Numbered from the stretch's first letter, positions 26,838 through 36,853 are shown. The stretch: 64,000 bases of DNA from CAZEQJ01 sp964514385 (GCA_964514385.1 CAZEQJ010000007.1:62001-126000); one strand, 5' to 3'. Translations and numbers: made by a program. Notes: generated by a model from the letters alone, not told the origin.

Positions 26838-28163
26838 AGTTTGGTATTTCCGGATTCTTTTTGCAATTTCTTGTTTCTGAGCCAAGTTTACCATTGGCAT
26901 CATATTGATAAATCCCATTCCCATTGACGATGTAGAAATTGCCTATTGCAGCAAAATAATCTTTGGTGAAATCTATATCTGCATCACTTGGTTGACCAGG
27001 GTCAGTGCTGTAGGGATGCGTATGATAGTGACCAATTATTTGTACCGTGACAAGATTTCCTGAATCGTCATAATAGTCGGCATAGAAATTCCCATTTTCT
27101 TCATAAAAAGCATGAGTCGCAATACCAGTTTCGGGGTATCTAGTCTGATTATTTGATTTATCATACAGGTTATCGCCATTAGGTAATATGATCATTCTTC
27201 CATCAATTGTAAAAAATCCCGACACTTCTTTTTTTGTTCTGTTTTGCATTGTAAGCATTTTACGAATTGCATTACATCTTCCTTCAATAAACTCAGGTGT
27301 AGTAATTACATCGTTCACACAATTTCCACAAATATCCCGAAATTTATCGTCAGGACATTCAGTGCAATCTCCATTTGGACAAGGAACGCATTCATTATTT
27401 ATGTTTTTAACAAACCCTGGATCACATTTTGCAGCAGGATCTTCAATTCCACTACTAAGGATAGTTGGGCCATTTGGGTCATATCCACCTCCATCATCCA
27501 TAGGTTCAATATCGGCAATCATTGTACACTCATACCTCGAACCCACCTCCTTACATCTGAAGCTTAAAAGTTCACCACTGGCGAGTCTGACTTCAGTGCA
27601 TATATATGATGTAATCAATACACAACTGCTGCTTTTTATCCTTGTTGTTGGATTATCTGTTTCAGTTACCCTGTAAATTTTATTTCCTTCATACTTAAAG
27701 CCCGTAATGAATTCACCATACCAATCTTCAACGATAACAGTACCTTGAAATTGATCAATTTCTTTATTAAGGCTTTCAGCGGTTGGCAAAACACGAACAA
27801 ATTCCAGTTTCCAACCATCCTGTCTATAAAAAATGGCATAACTCAAATCACGTAATGCCTTTCTATTTGAGCCATTTACGGACATATAAATATTTTCAGC
27901 ATAGATAACAGGTACGATTAAAGCTAGTCCAAATGGTTTTTCTTCCAGTGTTGCCTGATCCCAAAGAAAGGTTCTGTTTGATTGTATTCTGGCATTTACA
28001 TTTTTTCTGGTTTCATTCGGGAGTATTTCTTTTTCAAAAAAATCAATAGCACCCTTCTTGTAGGCTTCAATATTTACTTCTTGAAATTGTGGGGGGGGTA
28101 ATTATCCTCCTGGCAGGAATTCAATAGTAGAAAAACAGTCAAAAATGAATTAAAAAGCTTCAT
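26827..28163 (-). CDS. Lipoprotein with C-terminal JAMM-like domain, frameshifted at a C8 tract (candidate polymorphic toxin)
   Basis: From the ATG at 28163 the product begins MKLFNSFLTVFLLLNSC, a clear lipoprotein signal, then hits a run of eight C (28091-28098, minus strand). As written it stops 12 codons after the lipobox Cys. With nine C the frame continues to 26827 as a 445-residue protein. Downstream are a cysteine-rich linker (about CDPGFVKNINNECVPCPNGD) and a C-terminal domain with GHYHTHPYS followed nine residues on by SDAD, the HxH...SxxD pattern of JAMM/MPN metalloproteases. The downstream part alone is open from 27885. Either phase variation, decay or a sequencing error. Confidence 0.7.
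28091..28098 (-). repeat. C8 homopolymer tract (candidate phase-variation switch)
   Basis: Eight consecutive C on the coding strand, a few codons after the lipobox of the JAMM-like lipoprotein. One extra C restores the full frame. Confidence 0.8.
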
Positions 28164-28245
28164 ATTGTTAGTGATTTAATATCAATAATAAAAATTAATT
28201 CATTTCCATCCAAATTTTTATAATCAGAAAGTATGATTCATTAAA

Positions 28246-28278
28246 AAACCCTGCTCCAAAATCAGAAGCAGGGTTTTT
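28246..28278 (-). terminator. Intrinsic terminator after sodA
   Basis: AAACCCTGCT pairs with AGCAGGGTTT around a short loop, with T-runs on both sides. It lies directly downstream of the sodA stop. Confidence 0.8.
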
Positions 28279-28302
28279 ATAAACTAAAACTGTTGCAGAA
28301 TT

Positions 28303-28911
28303 TTACTTCGTTGCTGCGGCATAGCGACTGGATACTTCATCCCAGTTCACTACATCCCAGAATGCTGCGATATAATCCGGTCGCTTGTTCTGGTATTTCA
28401 GATAATAAGCGTGCTCCCAAACATCAAGACCTAATATTGGTGTACCTTTTACCTCGGCTACATCCATCAGCGGGTTGTCCTGATTAGGTGAACTGGTTAC
28501 AGCCAGCTTACCATCGGCTACAATCAACCATGCCCAGCCTGAACCAAAGCGTGTGGCAGCAGCATTGCCAAATTCTTCCTTGAATTTATCAAAAGACCCA
28601 AATGCATTGTTGATGGCATCTGCCAGCTCGCCCGATGGTGATCCGCCACCATTCGGTGAAAGAATCGTCCAGAAGAGGCTGTGATTATAATGACCGCCTC
28701 CGTTATTCCGTACACCACCACCGTATTTGCTTACATTCGCCATGAGCTCTTCGAGTGACTTGCCCTCAGCATCGGTGCCTTCGATGGCGGCATTCAGTTT
28801 ACTCACATAGCCACCATGGTGCTTGGAATGGTGGATTTCCATTGTTGTAGCATCGATGCTTTTCTCCAATGCATCGTATGCATAAGGTAGGTTTGGTAAT
28901 TCAAAAGCCAT
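28303..28911 (-). CDS. sodA: Fe/Mn superoxide dismutase
   Basis: Converts superoxide to H2O2 and O2 in the cytoplasm. It has 202 residues of the two-domain Fe/Mn type. Metal ligands lie at His27 (EIHHSKHH), the His in NHSLFW, and Asp/His in LDVWEHAYYLKY. Fe or Mn preference cannot be decided safely by eye, so the symbol is a convention. The monocistronic gene ends in its own terminator. Confidence 0.95.
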   Translation of the reverse strand: MAFELPNLPYAYDALEKSIDATTMEIHHSKHHGGYVSKLNAAIEGTDAEGKSLEELMANVSKYGGGVRNNGGGHYNHSLFWTILSPNGGGSPSGELADAINNAFGSFDKFKEEFGNAAATRFGSGWAWLIVADGKLAVTSSPNQDNPLMDVAEVKGTPILGLDVWEHAYYLKYQNKRPDYIAAFWDVVNWDEVSSRYAAATK

Positions 28912-28944
28912 ATTAATATACGTTTAGATTAAAAGTTTACTGTT

Positions 28945-29394
28945 CTATTTGTTACGTACTCTTTGAAAAAAGTTCTGTATTAATGCCAGACTCTCTTCTT
29001 TATAAACCCCACCGGTAATTTTTGTTTTGGGATGGGCAATATTTTCTGACAGCCGGCCGAAGCCCCTCTTTTCATCAGCTGCACCGTAAACGAGTGTGCC
29101 AAGCTGTGTCCAGAAGATAGCACCCGCACACATCACACATGGCTCCAGTGTAACGTAGAGGCGGCAATCAGGCAGGTATTTTGCTCCCAGATAATGACAT
29201 GCAGCTGTAATCGCCAGCATTTCTGCATGTGCAGTAGCATCTTTTAATACTTCCGTCTGGTTGTGGCCCCGTCCGATGATACGATTCTCAGCCACTACTA
29301 CCGCTCCTACCGGTACCTCCCCAATTTCCAGTGCCCTTTGTGCCTCCTTCAGGGCTTCTTTCATAAAATACTCATCTGTGTAAAGCTCCATCAC
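28945..29394 (-). CDS. tadA: tRNA-specific adenosine deaminase
   Basis: Deaminates A34 to inosine in tRNA-Arg(ACG). It has 149 residues of the cytidine-deaminase fold. Zinc and catalytic residues are His56-Ala-Glu58 and Pro85-Cys86-x-x-Cys89. Its 5' end overlaps the upstream gene by 4 nt (ATGA), so the two are co-translated. Confidence 0.95.
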   Translation of the reverse strand: MMELYTDEYFMKEALKEAQRALEIGEVPVGAVVVAENRIIGRGHNQTEVLKDATAHAEMLAITAACHYLGAKYLPDCRLYVTLEPCVMCAGAIFWTQLGTLVYGAADEKRGFGRLSENIAHPKTKITGGVYKEESLALIQNFFQRVRNK

Positions 29395-29942
29395 CTGATT
29401 TTAATAGTCGACATCATGGTTTCAAAGCGGCTATCCCAGGCCTGCTGATATTGCTCCTCACAGGTAAAATTAAATATCAGTACGCTGCCCTTATAGATAT
29501 AATAGTAGATCTGATTGTATTTTTTGATAGGCTTTACTGTAGGCGGATCGTTTTGAGCACGGAAATAGCTCACAAATTCTAGTTTTGCAAAAACCTGTTC
29601 ATTCAATACCATAATGGTGTCCTCTAAAAAGTCTACCCGCGTAAACATGCCCTCAATCGACGACCGGTAAAAATTTTTCAGCAAAGGAATATCGGCGGGT
29701 GCCCAGACTGTGGCCGCAGTATTGACGATCAGGTCGACCTCCCGTGACTCGTTGGTAAATGCAGCCAATGGCTGACGGTAGGCGGCATATTTATCATTCA
29801 GGTCCAGCGACGTCATAGGTACCAGATCCGGGTGCAGGCGAATCCTGATATTGTCTGCCAGCCTGGTCTTTTCATAGCTTTTTATGTCCTGAGCCTGGAG
29901 ATGAATGATAGCAATGCAAAAAATCAATAGATATTTTATCAT
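29391..29942 (-). CDS. Exported protein of unknown function
   Basis: A 183-residue protein with a cleavable signal peptide (MIKYLLIFCIAIIHLQAQ). The mature part has alternating beta strands and resembles, loosely, small PsbP/DUF1795-like lipid- or stress-associated folds; I cannot assign it. Coupled to tadA by a 4-nt overlap. Confidence 0.6.
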   Translation of the reverse strand: MIKYLLIFCIAIIHLQAQDIKSYEKTRLADNIRIRLHPDLVPMTSLDLNDKYAAYRQPLAAFTNESREVDLIVNTAATVWAPADIPLLKNFYRSSIEGMFTRVDFLEDTIMVLNEQVFAKLEFVSYFRAQNDPPTVKPIKKYNQIYYYIYKGSVLIFNFTCEEQYQQAWDSRFETMMSTIKIR

Positions 29943-30021
29943 ATTTTAATTGATAATAGGGTTCTCTGTTGCCCGCACTAATAATTTGGAGTGTACTCCT
30001 GTGTTAGTACGATCAATGTTT

Positions 30022-30029
30022 TAACTTTG
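30022..30029 (+). promoter_or_regulatory. Putative -7 element upstream of aspS
   Basis: TAACTTTG followed by CCTGCC, 20 nt before the aspS ATG, matches TAnnTTTG. The -33 element is not clear. Confidence 0.4.
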
Positions 30030-30049
30030 CCTGCCCAAAATTAAGAAAT

Positions 30050-31801
30050 ATGCTGAGGACTCATACATGTGGAGAATTAAGATTGACGGATCAAAACAAA
30101 GAAGTCTCGCTTACAGGCTGGGTACAGCGTGTAAGGGATAAAGGGGGGCTGGTGTGGATTGATCTGCGCGATCGCTATGGCATTACCCAGCTTATCCTGC
30201 AGGAAGGGGAGTCTGCATTGGAGCTGCTGGATACTGCACGTCAGCTGGGCAGGGAAGATGTGATCCTTGTGAAAGGTGTGGTTACCGAACGGGTGTCGAA
30301 AAATCCCAAAATTCCTACGGGTGACATCGAAATTAAAGTGGCTTCCCTTGACATTCTCAATACCTCCGGAGTGCCTCCGTTTACTATTGAAGACGACACT
30401 GACGGCGGAGAAGATCTCCGTATGAAATACCGCTACCTTGACCTCAGAAGAAATCCGGTGCGTGAAAACCTTGAGCTACGGCACCGTCTGCTGAATTATA
30501 CAAGGCAATACCTTTCCGGTCATCATTTTGTCGAAGTAGAAACGCCCGTGCTTATAAAATCAACACCGGAAGGTGCACGTGACTTTGTAGTACCCAGCCG
30601 TATGCACGGCGGTTCGTTTTACGCCTTACCCCAGTCGCCTCAGACATTCAAGCAGCTATTGATGGTAGGGGGTATGGACCGATATTTTCAAATTGTCAAA
30701 TGCTTCCGCGACGAAGATTTCCGGGCCGACCGTCAGCCCGAGTTCACCCAGATCGACTGTGAAATGTCATTCGTGGAGCAGGAAGATATACTGCAGGAGT
30801 TTGAAGGTCTTGTCAGGCACATACTCAGGGAAGAAAAGGGTGTAGAGTTGTCCGAATTCCAGCGGCTTACATACGATGAGGCAATGACATTATACGGATC
30901 CGATAAACCGGATCTGCGATTTGGCATGCCATTTACAGATTTCACCGAACTTGCGCAAGGTCGGGATTTTGTGGTTTTTGATCAGGCGGAGATTGTAGTA
31001 GGCATCAATGCCGAAGGATGTGCATCTTACACCCGAAAGCAGATTGATGCGCTTACCGATTTCGTAAAACGTCCACAGGTGGGTGCGAAAGGTCTTGTTT
31101 ACATCAAATACAATGAGGACGGTACATTCAAGTCTTCGGTGGATAAGTTTTTCGATGAGGATGCATTGAAAGGCTTTGCAGAAAAGGCTTCTGCAAAGCC
31201 GGGCGACCTGCTGCTGATTCTTGCGGGGCCAAAGCGAAGTACAAGGGAGCAGCTGTCTGAGCTGCGGCTGAAGATGGGGGATGACCTGGAGTTACGTGAC
31301 CCTAAGGTTTATAAGCCCCTTTGGGTCGTGGACTTCCCGCTGCTGGAATGGGATGAAGATACAAAGCGGTATTACGCCATGCACCATCCGTTTACAGCAC
31401 CCCGGCCGGAGGATATTCCATTGCTGGAGCATGACCCCGGAGCTGTGCGCGCCAATGCATATGATATGGTGCTCAATGGCTCAGAAATTGGCGGTGGTTC
31501 CATCAGAATACATAATCAGGAGATGCAGCAAAAAATGCTGCGCCTGCTGGGTTTCAGTGACGAAGAGGCTAAAAAGCAATTTGGTTTCCTTATGGAGGCA
31601 TTTACATATGGCGCACCTCCGCATGGAGGCATCGCCTTTGGGTTTGATCGTATCTGCGCCATACTGGCAGGTACATCTTCCATCCGTGATGTCATTGCTT
31701 TCCCTAAAAATAATGCAGGCAGGGACCTGATGATTGATGCTCCATCGACCATAGATGAGGATCAGCTAAATGAATTATCTTTACGTATTGCTACTAAATA
31801 A
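30050..31801 (+). CDS. aspS: Aspartate-tRNA ligase
   Basis: Charges tRNA-Asp. It has 583 residues of the bacterial type: an N-terminal OB-fold anticodon domain, class II motif 2 (CFRDEDFRADRQPEFTQID), a GAD insertion domain and motif 3 (FGFDRICAILAG). It starts MLRTHTCGELR as in the family. A class I/II aminotransferase gene follows after 5 nt. Confidence 0.97.
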   Translation: MLRTHTCGELRLTDQNKEVSLTGWVQRVRDKGGLVWIDLRDRYGITQLILQEGESALELLDTARQLGREDVILVKGVVTERVSKNPKIPTGDIEIKVASLDILNTSGVPPFTIEDDTDGGEDLRMKYRYLDLRRNPVRENLELRHRLLNYTRQYLSGHHFVEVETPVLIKSTPEGARDFVVPSRMHGGSFYALPQSPQTFKQLLMVGGMDRYFQIVKCFRDEDFRADRQPEFTQIDCEMSFVEQEDILQEFEGLVRHILREEKGVELSEFQRLTYDEAMTLYGSDKPDLRFGMPFTDFTELAQGRDFVVFDQAEIVVGINAEGCASYTRKQIDALTDFVKRPQVGAKGLVYIKYNEDGTFKSSVDKFFDEDALKGFAEKASAKPGDLLLILAGPKRSTREQLSELRLKMGDDLELRDPKVYKPLWVVDFPLLEWDEDTKRYYAMHHPFTAPRPEDIPLLEHDPGAVRANAYDMVLNGSEIGGGSIRIHNQEMQQKMLRLLGFSDEEAKKQFGFLMEAFTYGAPPHGGIAFGFDRICAILAGTSSIRDVIAFPKNNAGRDLMIDAPSTIDEDQLNELSLRIATK

Positions 31802-31806
31802 CAGAT

Positions 31807-33003
31807 ATGAGTCAACTATCGCAGCGACTGGCGCAGCTGGAAGAATCCGCCACACTGGCCATGGCACAAAAGGCACGTGAATATAAGGCCAGGGGAATTG
31901 AAGTGATAAGCCTTAGCCTGGGTGAGCCCGACTTCAAAACACCAATGCATATACAGGAGGGCGCCATTAAAGCCATTGAAGAGGGAAAATATTTTGCCTA
32001 CCCTCCGGTGCCCGGTTATCAGGATTTAAGGGAAGCGATTTCGGAAAAATTCAAACGGGAAAATAATCTCCATTACACTCCGGAGCAGATTGTAGTCTCC
32101 AATGGAGCTAAACAATCGATAGCCAATGTATTTTATACATTGCTGAACCCTGGTGACGAGGTGATTGTGTTTTCTCCTTACTGGGTATCTTATAAAGCCC
32201 AGATAGAACTGGCTGAAGGTGTACCTGTATTTGTGAAGGGTGATATCACACATGAGTTTAAAGTTACAGCCGCACAGGTGAAGGCCGCCATTACAGATAA
32301 AACAAAGGCGATCATCTTTTCTTCGCCATGTAACCCTACAGGTGCTGTATTTCAGCAGGATAAGTTACGGGAAATTGCTGAAGTCGTGATGGAGCATGAA
32401 GGCCTTTATGTTATATCAGACGAAATTTATGAACATATCAATTACCTGGGCGAGCATGCCAGTATCGGAGCTATCCCCGGTATGATCGATCGCACCATCA
32501 CCATAAATGGTATGGCAAAAGGCTTTGCGATGACCGGCTGGCGGCTGGGTTATATAGGAGCTCCGCTGTGGATAGCAAAAGGATGTAATAAAATGCAGGG
32601 ACAGATCACATCTGCCTGCTCTTCTATCGCGCAACGAGCAGCATATACCGCGCTCACCACAGATCTACAGCCAACGTATGATATGCGCGACGCCTACCTG
32701 AAGCGGCGTGATATGCTGTATGATCTGCTGAGGTCTATACCGGGATTTGAAGTTAACATGCCTGCGGGAGCTTTTTATTTTTTCCCTAATGTCAAAGCAC
32801 TATTTGGTAAATCATCGGGAAATTATACTATCTCAAACGCTGACGACCTGTGTATGTATCTTCTGGAAGAAGCGCATGTATCCTGCGTGACAGGTTCTGC
32901 ATTCGGTGATCCGGAATGTATACGCATCTCATATGCTGCTTCTGAGGATGACCTTCGCAGAGCAGTAAAGCAGATCAGGGAAGCCGTCGATAAGCTCAGC
33001 TGA
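31807..33003 (+). CDS. Pyridoxal phosphate-dependent aminotransferase (aspartate aminotransferase type)
   Basis: A 398-residue fold-type I, class Ib aspartate aminotransferase. SPCNPTGAVF binds the cofactor, the PLP lysine is in MAKGFAMTGWRLGYIG, and the C-terminal arginine motif is in CIRISYAAS. The likely reaction is aspartate + 2-oxoglutarate, but substrate range cannot be read from sequence. It lies 5 nt after aspS and shares one base with the sugar kinase gene that follows. Confidence 0.9.
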   Translation: MSQLSQRLAQLEESATLAMAQKAREYKARGIEVISLSLGEPDFKTPMHIQEGAIKAIEEGKYFAYPPVPGYQDLREAISEKFKRENNLHYTPEQIVVSNGAKQSIANVFYTLLNPGDEVIVFSPYWVSYKAQIELAEGVPVFVKGDITHEFKVTAAQVKAAITDKTKAIIFSSPCNPTGAVFQQDKLREIAEVVMEHEGLYVISDEIYEHINYLGEHASIGAIPGMIDRTITINGMAKGFAMTGWRLGYIGAPLWIAKGCNKMQGQITSACSSIAQRAAYTALTTDLQPTYDMRDAYLKRRDMLYDLLRSIPGFEVNMPAGAFYFFPNVKALFGKSSGNYTISNADDLCMYLLEEAHVSCVTGSAFGDPECIRISYAASEDDLRRAVKQIREAVDKLS

Positions 33004-33998
33004 TGCCGTTACACACCATAGATGACGTGTTCGAAGCATTCCGGAATCTTAAAATTCTGGTGATTGGAGACGTCATGATCGATGCATACTCATGGGGTAC
33101 GGTTTCCCGCATTTCACCGGAGGCACCTGTACCCATAGTTCGGTCAACAAAAAAGGAACACCGGCTGGGCGGAGCAGGTAATGTGGGTAAAAATCTTAAG
33201 GCATTGGGTATTACCCCATACCTTGTCTCCGTAACAGGAGGCGGACATCATTTTGATATTCTCAGTGAGCTCTTCGAGCAGAATGGGCTTGATGCTGAGG
33301 GCCTTTACTCCAGCACTGCGAGGCCCGTGACGGTTAAAGAGCGTGTCATCGGAAATAATCAGCAGCTGCTGCGTGTGGATGCTGAGTCAGATCATCCTGC
33401 CAATGAAGAGGAAGAAAAGCGCATTCTTCAAAAAATTGATGCACTGATAGGCCATACCGACGCAGTACTTTTTGAAGATTACGACAAGGGCACCCTTAAT
33501 CAACGGATTATTCAGCACACTATAAAAGTAGCTTCAGAAAAAAATATACCTACTATTGTGGATCCCAAAAGCAGGAACTTCAGCTATTACAGACAGGCAA
33601 CGACATTTAAGCCCAATCTGAAAGAGCTGGTACAGGGTATGGGGCTGGTGGAGACACCAACAAGCGAAATGCTGCCGTCGATGCTGAATAAACTGAGAAA
33701 TGATTTTGAGTTTCAGGAGGTGGTAGTAACACTTTCTGCTGAAGGAATTATGGCTGTTTCCAATGATGAGCATCATCACTTCAGGGCTCATAAGCGCGAT
33801 ATTGCGGATGTTTCGGGTGCAGGTGACACCGTTGTAAGTGTACTTGCGGCTACGAAAGCTTTAAGACTGTCACTCGGTTTTGCTACTTGTCTTGCAAATC
33901 TTGCAGGAGGCATTGTATGCGAACAGGTGGGAGTAGTGCCGGTGGACAGGGAAAAGCTGAAAGCCGAAGCCGCGCCATTTATCAATCTGCTAAAATAG
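33003..33998 (+). CDS. rfaE1: PfkB-family kinase, likely D-glycero-beta-D-manno-heptose-7-phosphate kinase
   Basis: A 331-residue ribokinase-fold kinase matching the N-terminal half of HldE/RfaE: GDVMIDAYSWGTVSRISPEAPVP (from GDVM to PVP), the GGAGNVGKNL sugar motif and the DVSGAGDTVV anion hole with catalytic Asp. There is no cytidylyltransferase domain. The step belongs to LPS heptose synthesis. It overlaps the aminotransferase stop by 1 nt. Confidence 0.85.
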   Translation: MPLHTIDDVFEAFRNLKILVIGDVMIDAYSWGTVSRISPEAPVPIVRSTKKEHRLGGAGNVGKNLKALGITPYLVSVTGGGHHFDILSELFEQNGLDAEGLYSSTARPVTVKERVIGNNQQLLRVDAESDHPANEEEEKRILQKIDALIGHTDAVLFEDYDKGTLNQRIIQHTIKVASEKNIPTIVDPKSRNFSYYRQATTFKPNLKELVQGMGLVETPTSEMLPSMLNKLRNDFEFQEVVVTLSAEGIMAVSNDEHHHFRAHKRDIADVSGAGDTVVSVLAATKALRLSLGFATCLANLAGGIVCEQVGVVPVDREKLKAEAAPFINLLK

Positions 33999-34016
33999 CC
34001 TACCTTTACAATTTTT

Positions 34017-35831
34017 ATGGCGAATAAACTCAGATCCATAATTTCATCTAACCTTAACCGCTTTCTTTACAGCAGTAAAAAGCTGGTGACAGGTGGGGCA
34101 CAGTTGCTTTCGGTGATATCAGCTATAGGGGCACTTATTGCGCTCATTTATGGATTCGGTTTTGAGCCAACAGGGGAAGAATACCGGATTCTGGCGATAG
34201 GGTTTGACATATTTTTTGCATTTTTCGTTTTCAGCTTTCTCATTCGCTGGCTGTATTCCTTTCGCCGTACTGCCTTTTTGATTTCAAATATTCTCGAAGC
34301 CATCATAGTGCTGGTGATCATCAGCAATGCCATTATCAATTTTTTCTTTGAAAATGCTGTCCTGAATTTTTTCTTTGAGGAGTTACGACAAACCAGCTAC
34401 AATAAATTTTATTTTGGGTTTGTGTCCGGCCTTATCATCACGCTTGCGCTTATTGAAAGTGTAAGAGGGCTGTCCCGTGTACGGATCTCCGGCAATAAAC
34501 CTTCCGTTACTTTTGTTTCCAGCTTCCTTATTCTGATCGGATTTGGCACCGGGCTACTGATGCTGCCGGCCTGCACAACGATGGAAGGCTCAATGCCTTT
34601 TCTTGAGGCGGTTTTTACGGCTACCTCAGCATCCTGTGTTACAGGCCTGATTCTCGTAGATACGGCTACTTATTTTACGGTTAAAGGGCAAATTGTGATT
34701 ATGCTCCTGATTCAGCTGGGAGGTATTGGCATTGTGACGTTTGCCACATTTTTCAGCTCAATACTGGGACAGGGTGTCAGGCTGAGGCAACAGGTCGCTC
34801 TACAGGATTTTGTAGCCAGTGACACATTGGTGAATGTGACCGGTACGCTGAAAAAAATTGTCGGCATTACCCTTTTTATTGAATTCGGCACTTTTATCAT
34901 GCTGTTTGCCACCTGGCAGATGGAATTTGATTCGCTCCTTCAGAAAATCTATTTCTCAGCCTTCCATGCAGTGTCAGCATTTTGTAATGCCGGCTTTAGT
35001 CTGTTTACCGACGGTCTGGCAGCCGAGGGCGTGCGTAATTCCTATATTTTTCATCTCGTGATTGTATTTTCGGTGATCCTTGGTGGGCTGGGCTTTTCAA
35101 CTATTGAAGATCTGTTTAGCCCAAAAGCACTTCGCGAACGCCTTAAAAATCCATGGAAGGAGTGGAAAATTGCCACAAAAATTGCAGTATACGTTTCTTT
35201 TGGCCTGCTTGTGCTGGGTACAGTTGTTTTCCTGCTACTTGAACAGGACAATACAATGCAGGACATGAATTTCTCTGAAAAGCTGATCACCAGTTTTTTC
35301 CATAGCGGGATAGCCCGCACCGCTGGCTTTAACACAGTCGATATAGGCATGTTGGAAAACTCTACCTACATCCTCCTGCTATTTCTGATGTTTGTAGGTG
35401 GATCTACCGGTAGTATTTCAGGAGGCATTAAGACATCCACCTTCTACCTGATCATAAATTCAGTCATTGCCACTCTGCGAGGACGTCTGAGAATAGAGAT
35501 CGGAAAAAGATATGTGCCAAAGGAATTATTATTTAAGGCCCTTTCGATTTTCTTTTTTGCTGCTTCACTGAATGTTGTAGGTATATTTATACTCAGCATT
35601 ACCGATCCTGATATCGATTTTATGAAGATCGTATTCGAGCAGATCTCGGCTTTCGGTACAGTTGGGCTGTCAACAGGTATTACCAGTGATTTGTCATTTT
35701 ATGGCAAGGTAGTCATCATTATTTCCATGTTTGTTGGCAGGATCGGGACGCTGACTTTTGCCCTTGCCCTAAGCACGCGGATTACTACCAAAAATTATAA
35801 ATACCCCAGGGCGAACCTGATGATCGGCTAG
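34017..35831 (+). CDS. Trk/Ktr-type potassium transporter, membrane subunit
   Basis: A 604-residue K+ channel-like transporter. Four P-loop filters are visible as SASCVTGL, AFCNAGFS, RTAGFNTV and FGTVGLSTG. An N-terminal extension with extra hydrophobic helices (about residues 1-150) precedes the TrkH/KtrB core. The usual cytoplasmic partner (TrkA/KtrA) is not adjacent. Its 3' end overlaps the convergent hemE by 4 nt. Confidence 0.9.
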   Translation: MANKLRSIISSNLNRFLYSSKKLVTGGAQLLSVISAIGALIALIYGFGFEPTGEEYRILAIGFDIFFAFFVFSFLIRWLYSFRRTAFLISNILEAIIVLVIISNAIINFFFENAVLNFFFEELRQTSYNKFYFGFVSGLIITLALIESVRGLSRVRISGNKPSVTFVSSFLILIGFGTGLLMLPACTTMEGSMPFLEAVFTATSASCVTGLILVDTATYFTVKGQIVIMLLIQLGGIGIVTFATFFSSILGQGVRLRQQVALQDFVASDTLVNVTGTLKKIVGITLFIEFGTFIMLFATWQMEFDSLLQKIYFSAFHAVSAFCNAGFSLFTDGLAAEGVRNSYIFHLVIVFSVILGGLGFSTIEDLFSPKALRERLKNPWKEWKIATKIAVYVSFGLLVLGTVVFLLLEQDNTMQDMNFSEKLITSFFHSGIARTAGFNTVDIGMLENSTYILLLFLMFVGGSTGSISGGIKTSTFYLIINSVIATLRGRLRIEIGKRYVPKELLFKALSIFFFAASLNVVGIFILSITDPDIDFMKIVFEQISAFGTVGLSTGITSDLSFYGKVVIIISMFVGRIGTLTFALALSTRITTKNYKYPRANLMIG

Positions 35832-36850
35832 CGCAGGGAGTATTCCTTTACGGCGTCCACAAAGCACCGGATATGGTCACGTTCAATTTCAGGGTAAACA
35901 CCATGTCCCAGGTTGGCTATATGATGCTGTCCAAATGCTTCCACCATATCGCGTGTGCTTTTTCTGATCTCATCAAATGTTCCAAAAAGTGCACATGGAT
36001 CGAGATTACCCTGGAGCACTTTGTCTGGCACCAGCCTTCTGGAGCTTCCTATACCCATATTCCAATCCAGTCCGACAACATCATAAGGAGAGGAGTTAAA
36101 TGTTTTTCTTGCAAAGAAAGCCCCTTTGGCAAAGATAATTTTAGGAACACCGCTGATGGCTTCACCAATCCTGTTGATATAAGGCACGGCAAATTCGTGG
36201 TATTGATCAGGACCAAGGATGCCTGCCCATGAATCAAATACCTGTATAATATCCACACCAGCCGCTACCTGATCCTTCAAATAAGCAATGACGGCGTCTG
36301 TGATTTTACTTAGAAGTAAATGTGCCATTTCCGGTTCGCGGTACAACATGGCCCTTGACTTGCTGAATGTTTTGGAGCCGCTCCCCTCTACCATATAACA
36401 AAACAATGTCCACGGTGCACCGGAAAAGCCTATCAGTGGCGCACGATTATTCAGCTCCTTTTTCGTGAGTTTTATGGCTTGCATTACGTAGTCAAGAGAT
36501 CCTTCTTCATAAGGCTTGAGTCGGTTGATATCTTCCTTGGACTGAATAGTTTCAGGAAACTGAGGCCCCTTTTTTTCTACCATGGTGTAAGGAAGGCCCA
36601 TTGCTTCCGGTACCACCAGAATATCACTAAACAGGATCGCGGCATCTACCTCGTGTATATCTACCGGTTGTATGGTCACCTCAGCAGCATATTCAGGGTT
36701 GGTTACGAGATTAATAAAGCTTCCTGCTTTTTCCCTGACCTGTTTATACTCTGTCAGCGTTCTGCCAGCCTGTCGCATGATCCAGACAGGTGTACGTTCT
36801 GTTTTTTCGCCCCGTGCTGCACGCAGCAGCAGATCATTTTTTAATTGCAT
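35828..36850 (-). CDS. hemE: Uroporphyrinogen decarboxylase
   Basis: Decarboxylates the four acetate side chains of uroporphyrinogen III to give coproporphyrinogen III in heme synthesis. It has 340 residues. The signature TPVWIMRQAGR is near the N-terminus and GFSGAPWTLFCYM (catalytic-region G-x-P-W-T) is in the middle. The start ATG at 36850 (MQLKNDLLLRAARGE) is preferred. The frame extends two codons to a TTG at 36856, but that lies inside a TATATTTG promoter-like element. Confidence 0.95.
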   Translation of the reverse strand: MQLKNDLLLRAARGEKTERTPVWIMRQAGRTLTEYKQVREKAGSFINLVTNPEYAAEVTIQPVDIHEVDAAILFSDILVVPEAMGLPYTMVEKKGPQFPETIQSKEDINRLKPYEEGSLDYVMQAIKLTKKELNNRAPLIGFSGAPWTLFCYMVEGSGSKTFSKSRAMLYREPEMAHLLLSKITDAVIAYLKDQVAAGVDIIQVFDSWAGILGPDQYHEFAVPYINRIGEAISGVPKIIFAKGAFFARKTFNSSPYDVVGLDWNMGIGSSRRLVPDKVLQGNLDPCALFGTFDEIRKSTRDMVEAFGQHHIANLGHGVYPEIERDHIRCFVDAVKEYSLR

Positions 36851-36853
36851 GCC

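Noticed and set aside
26838..26924. ATG at 26924 as start of the exported protein gene
   Set aside because: It lies inside the preceding gene and would hide the signal peptide; the GTG at 26837 fits better.
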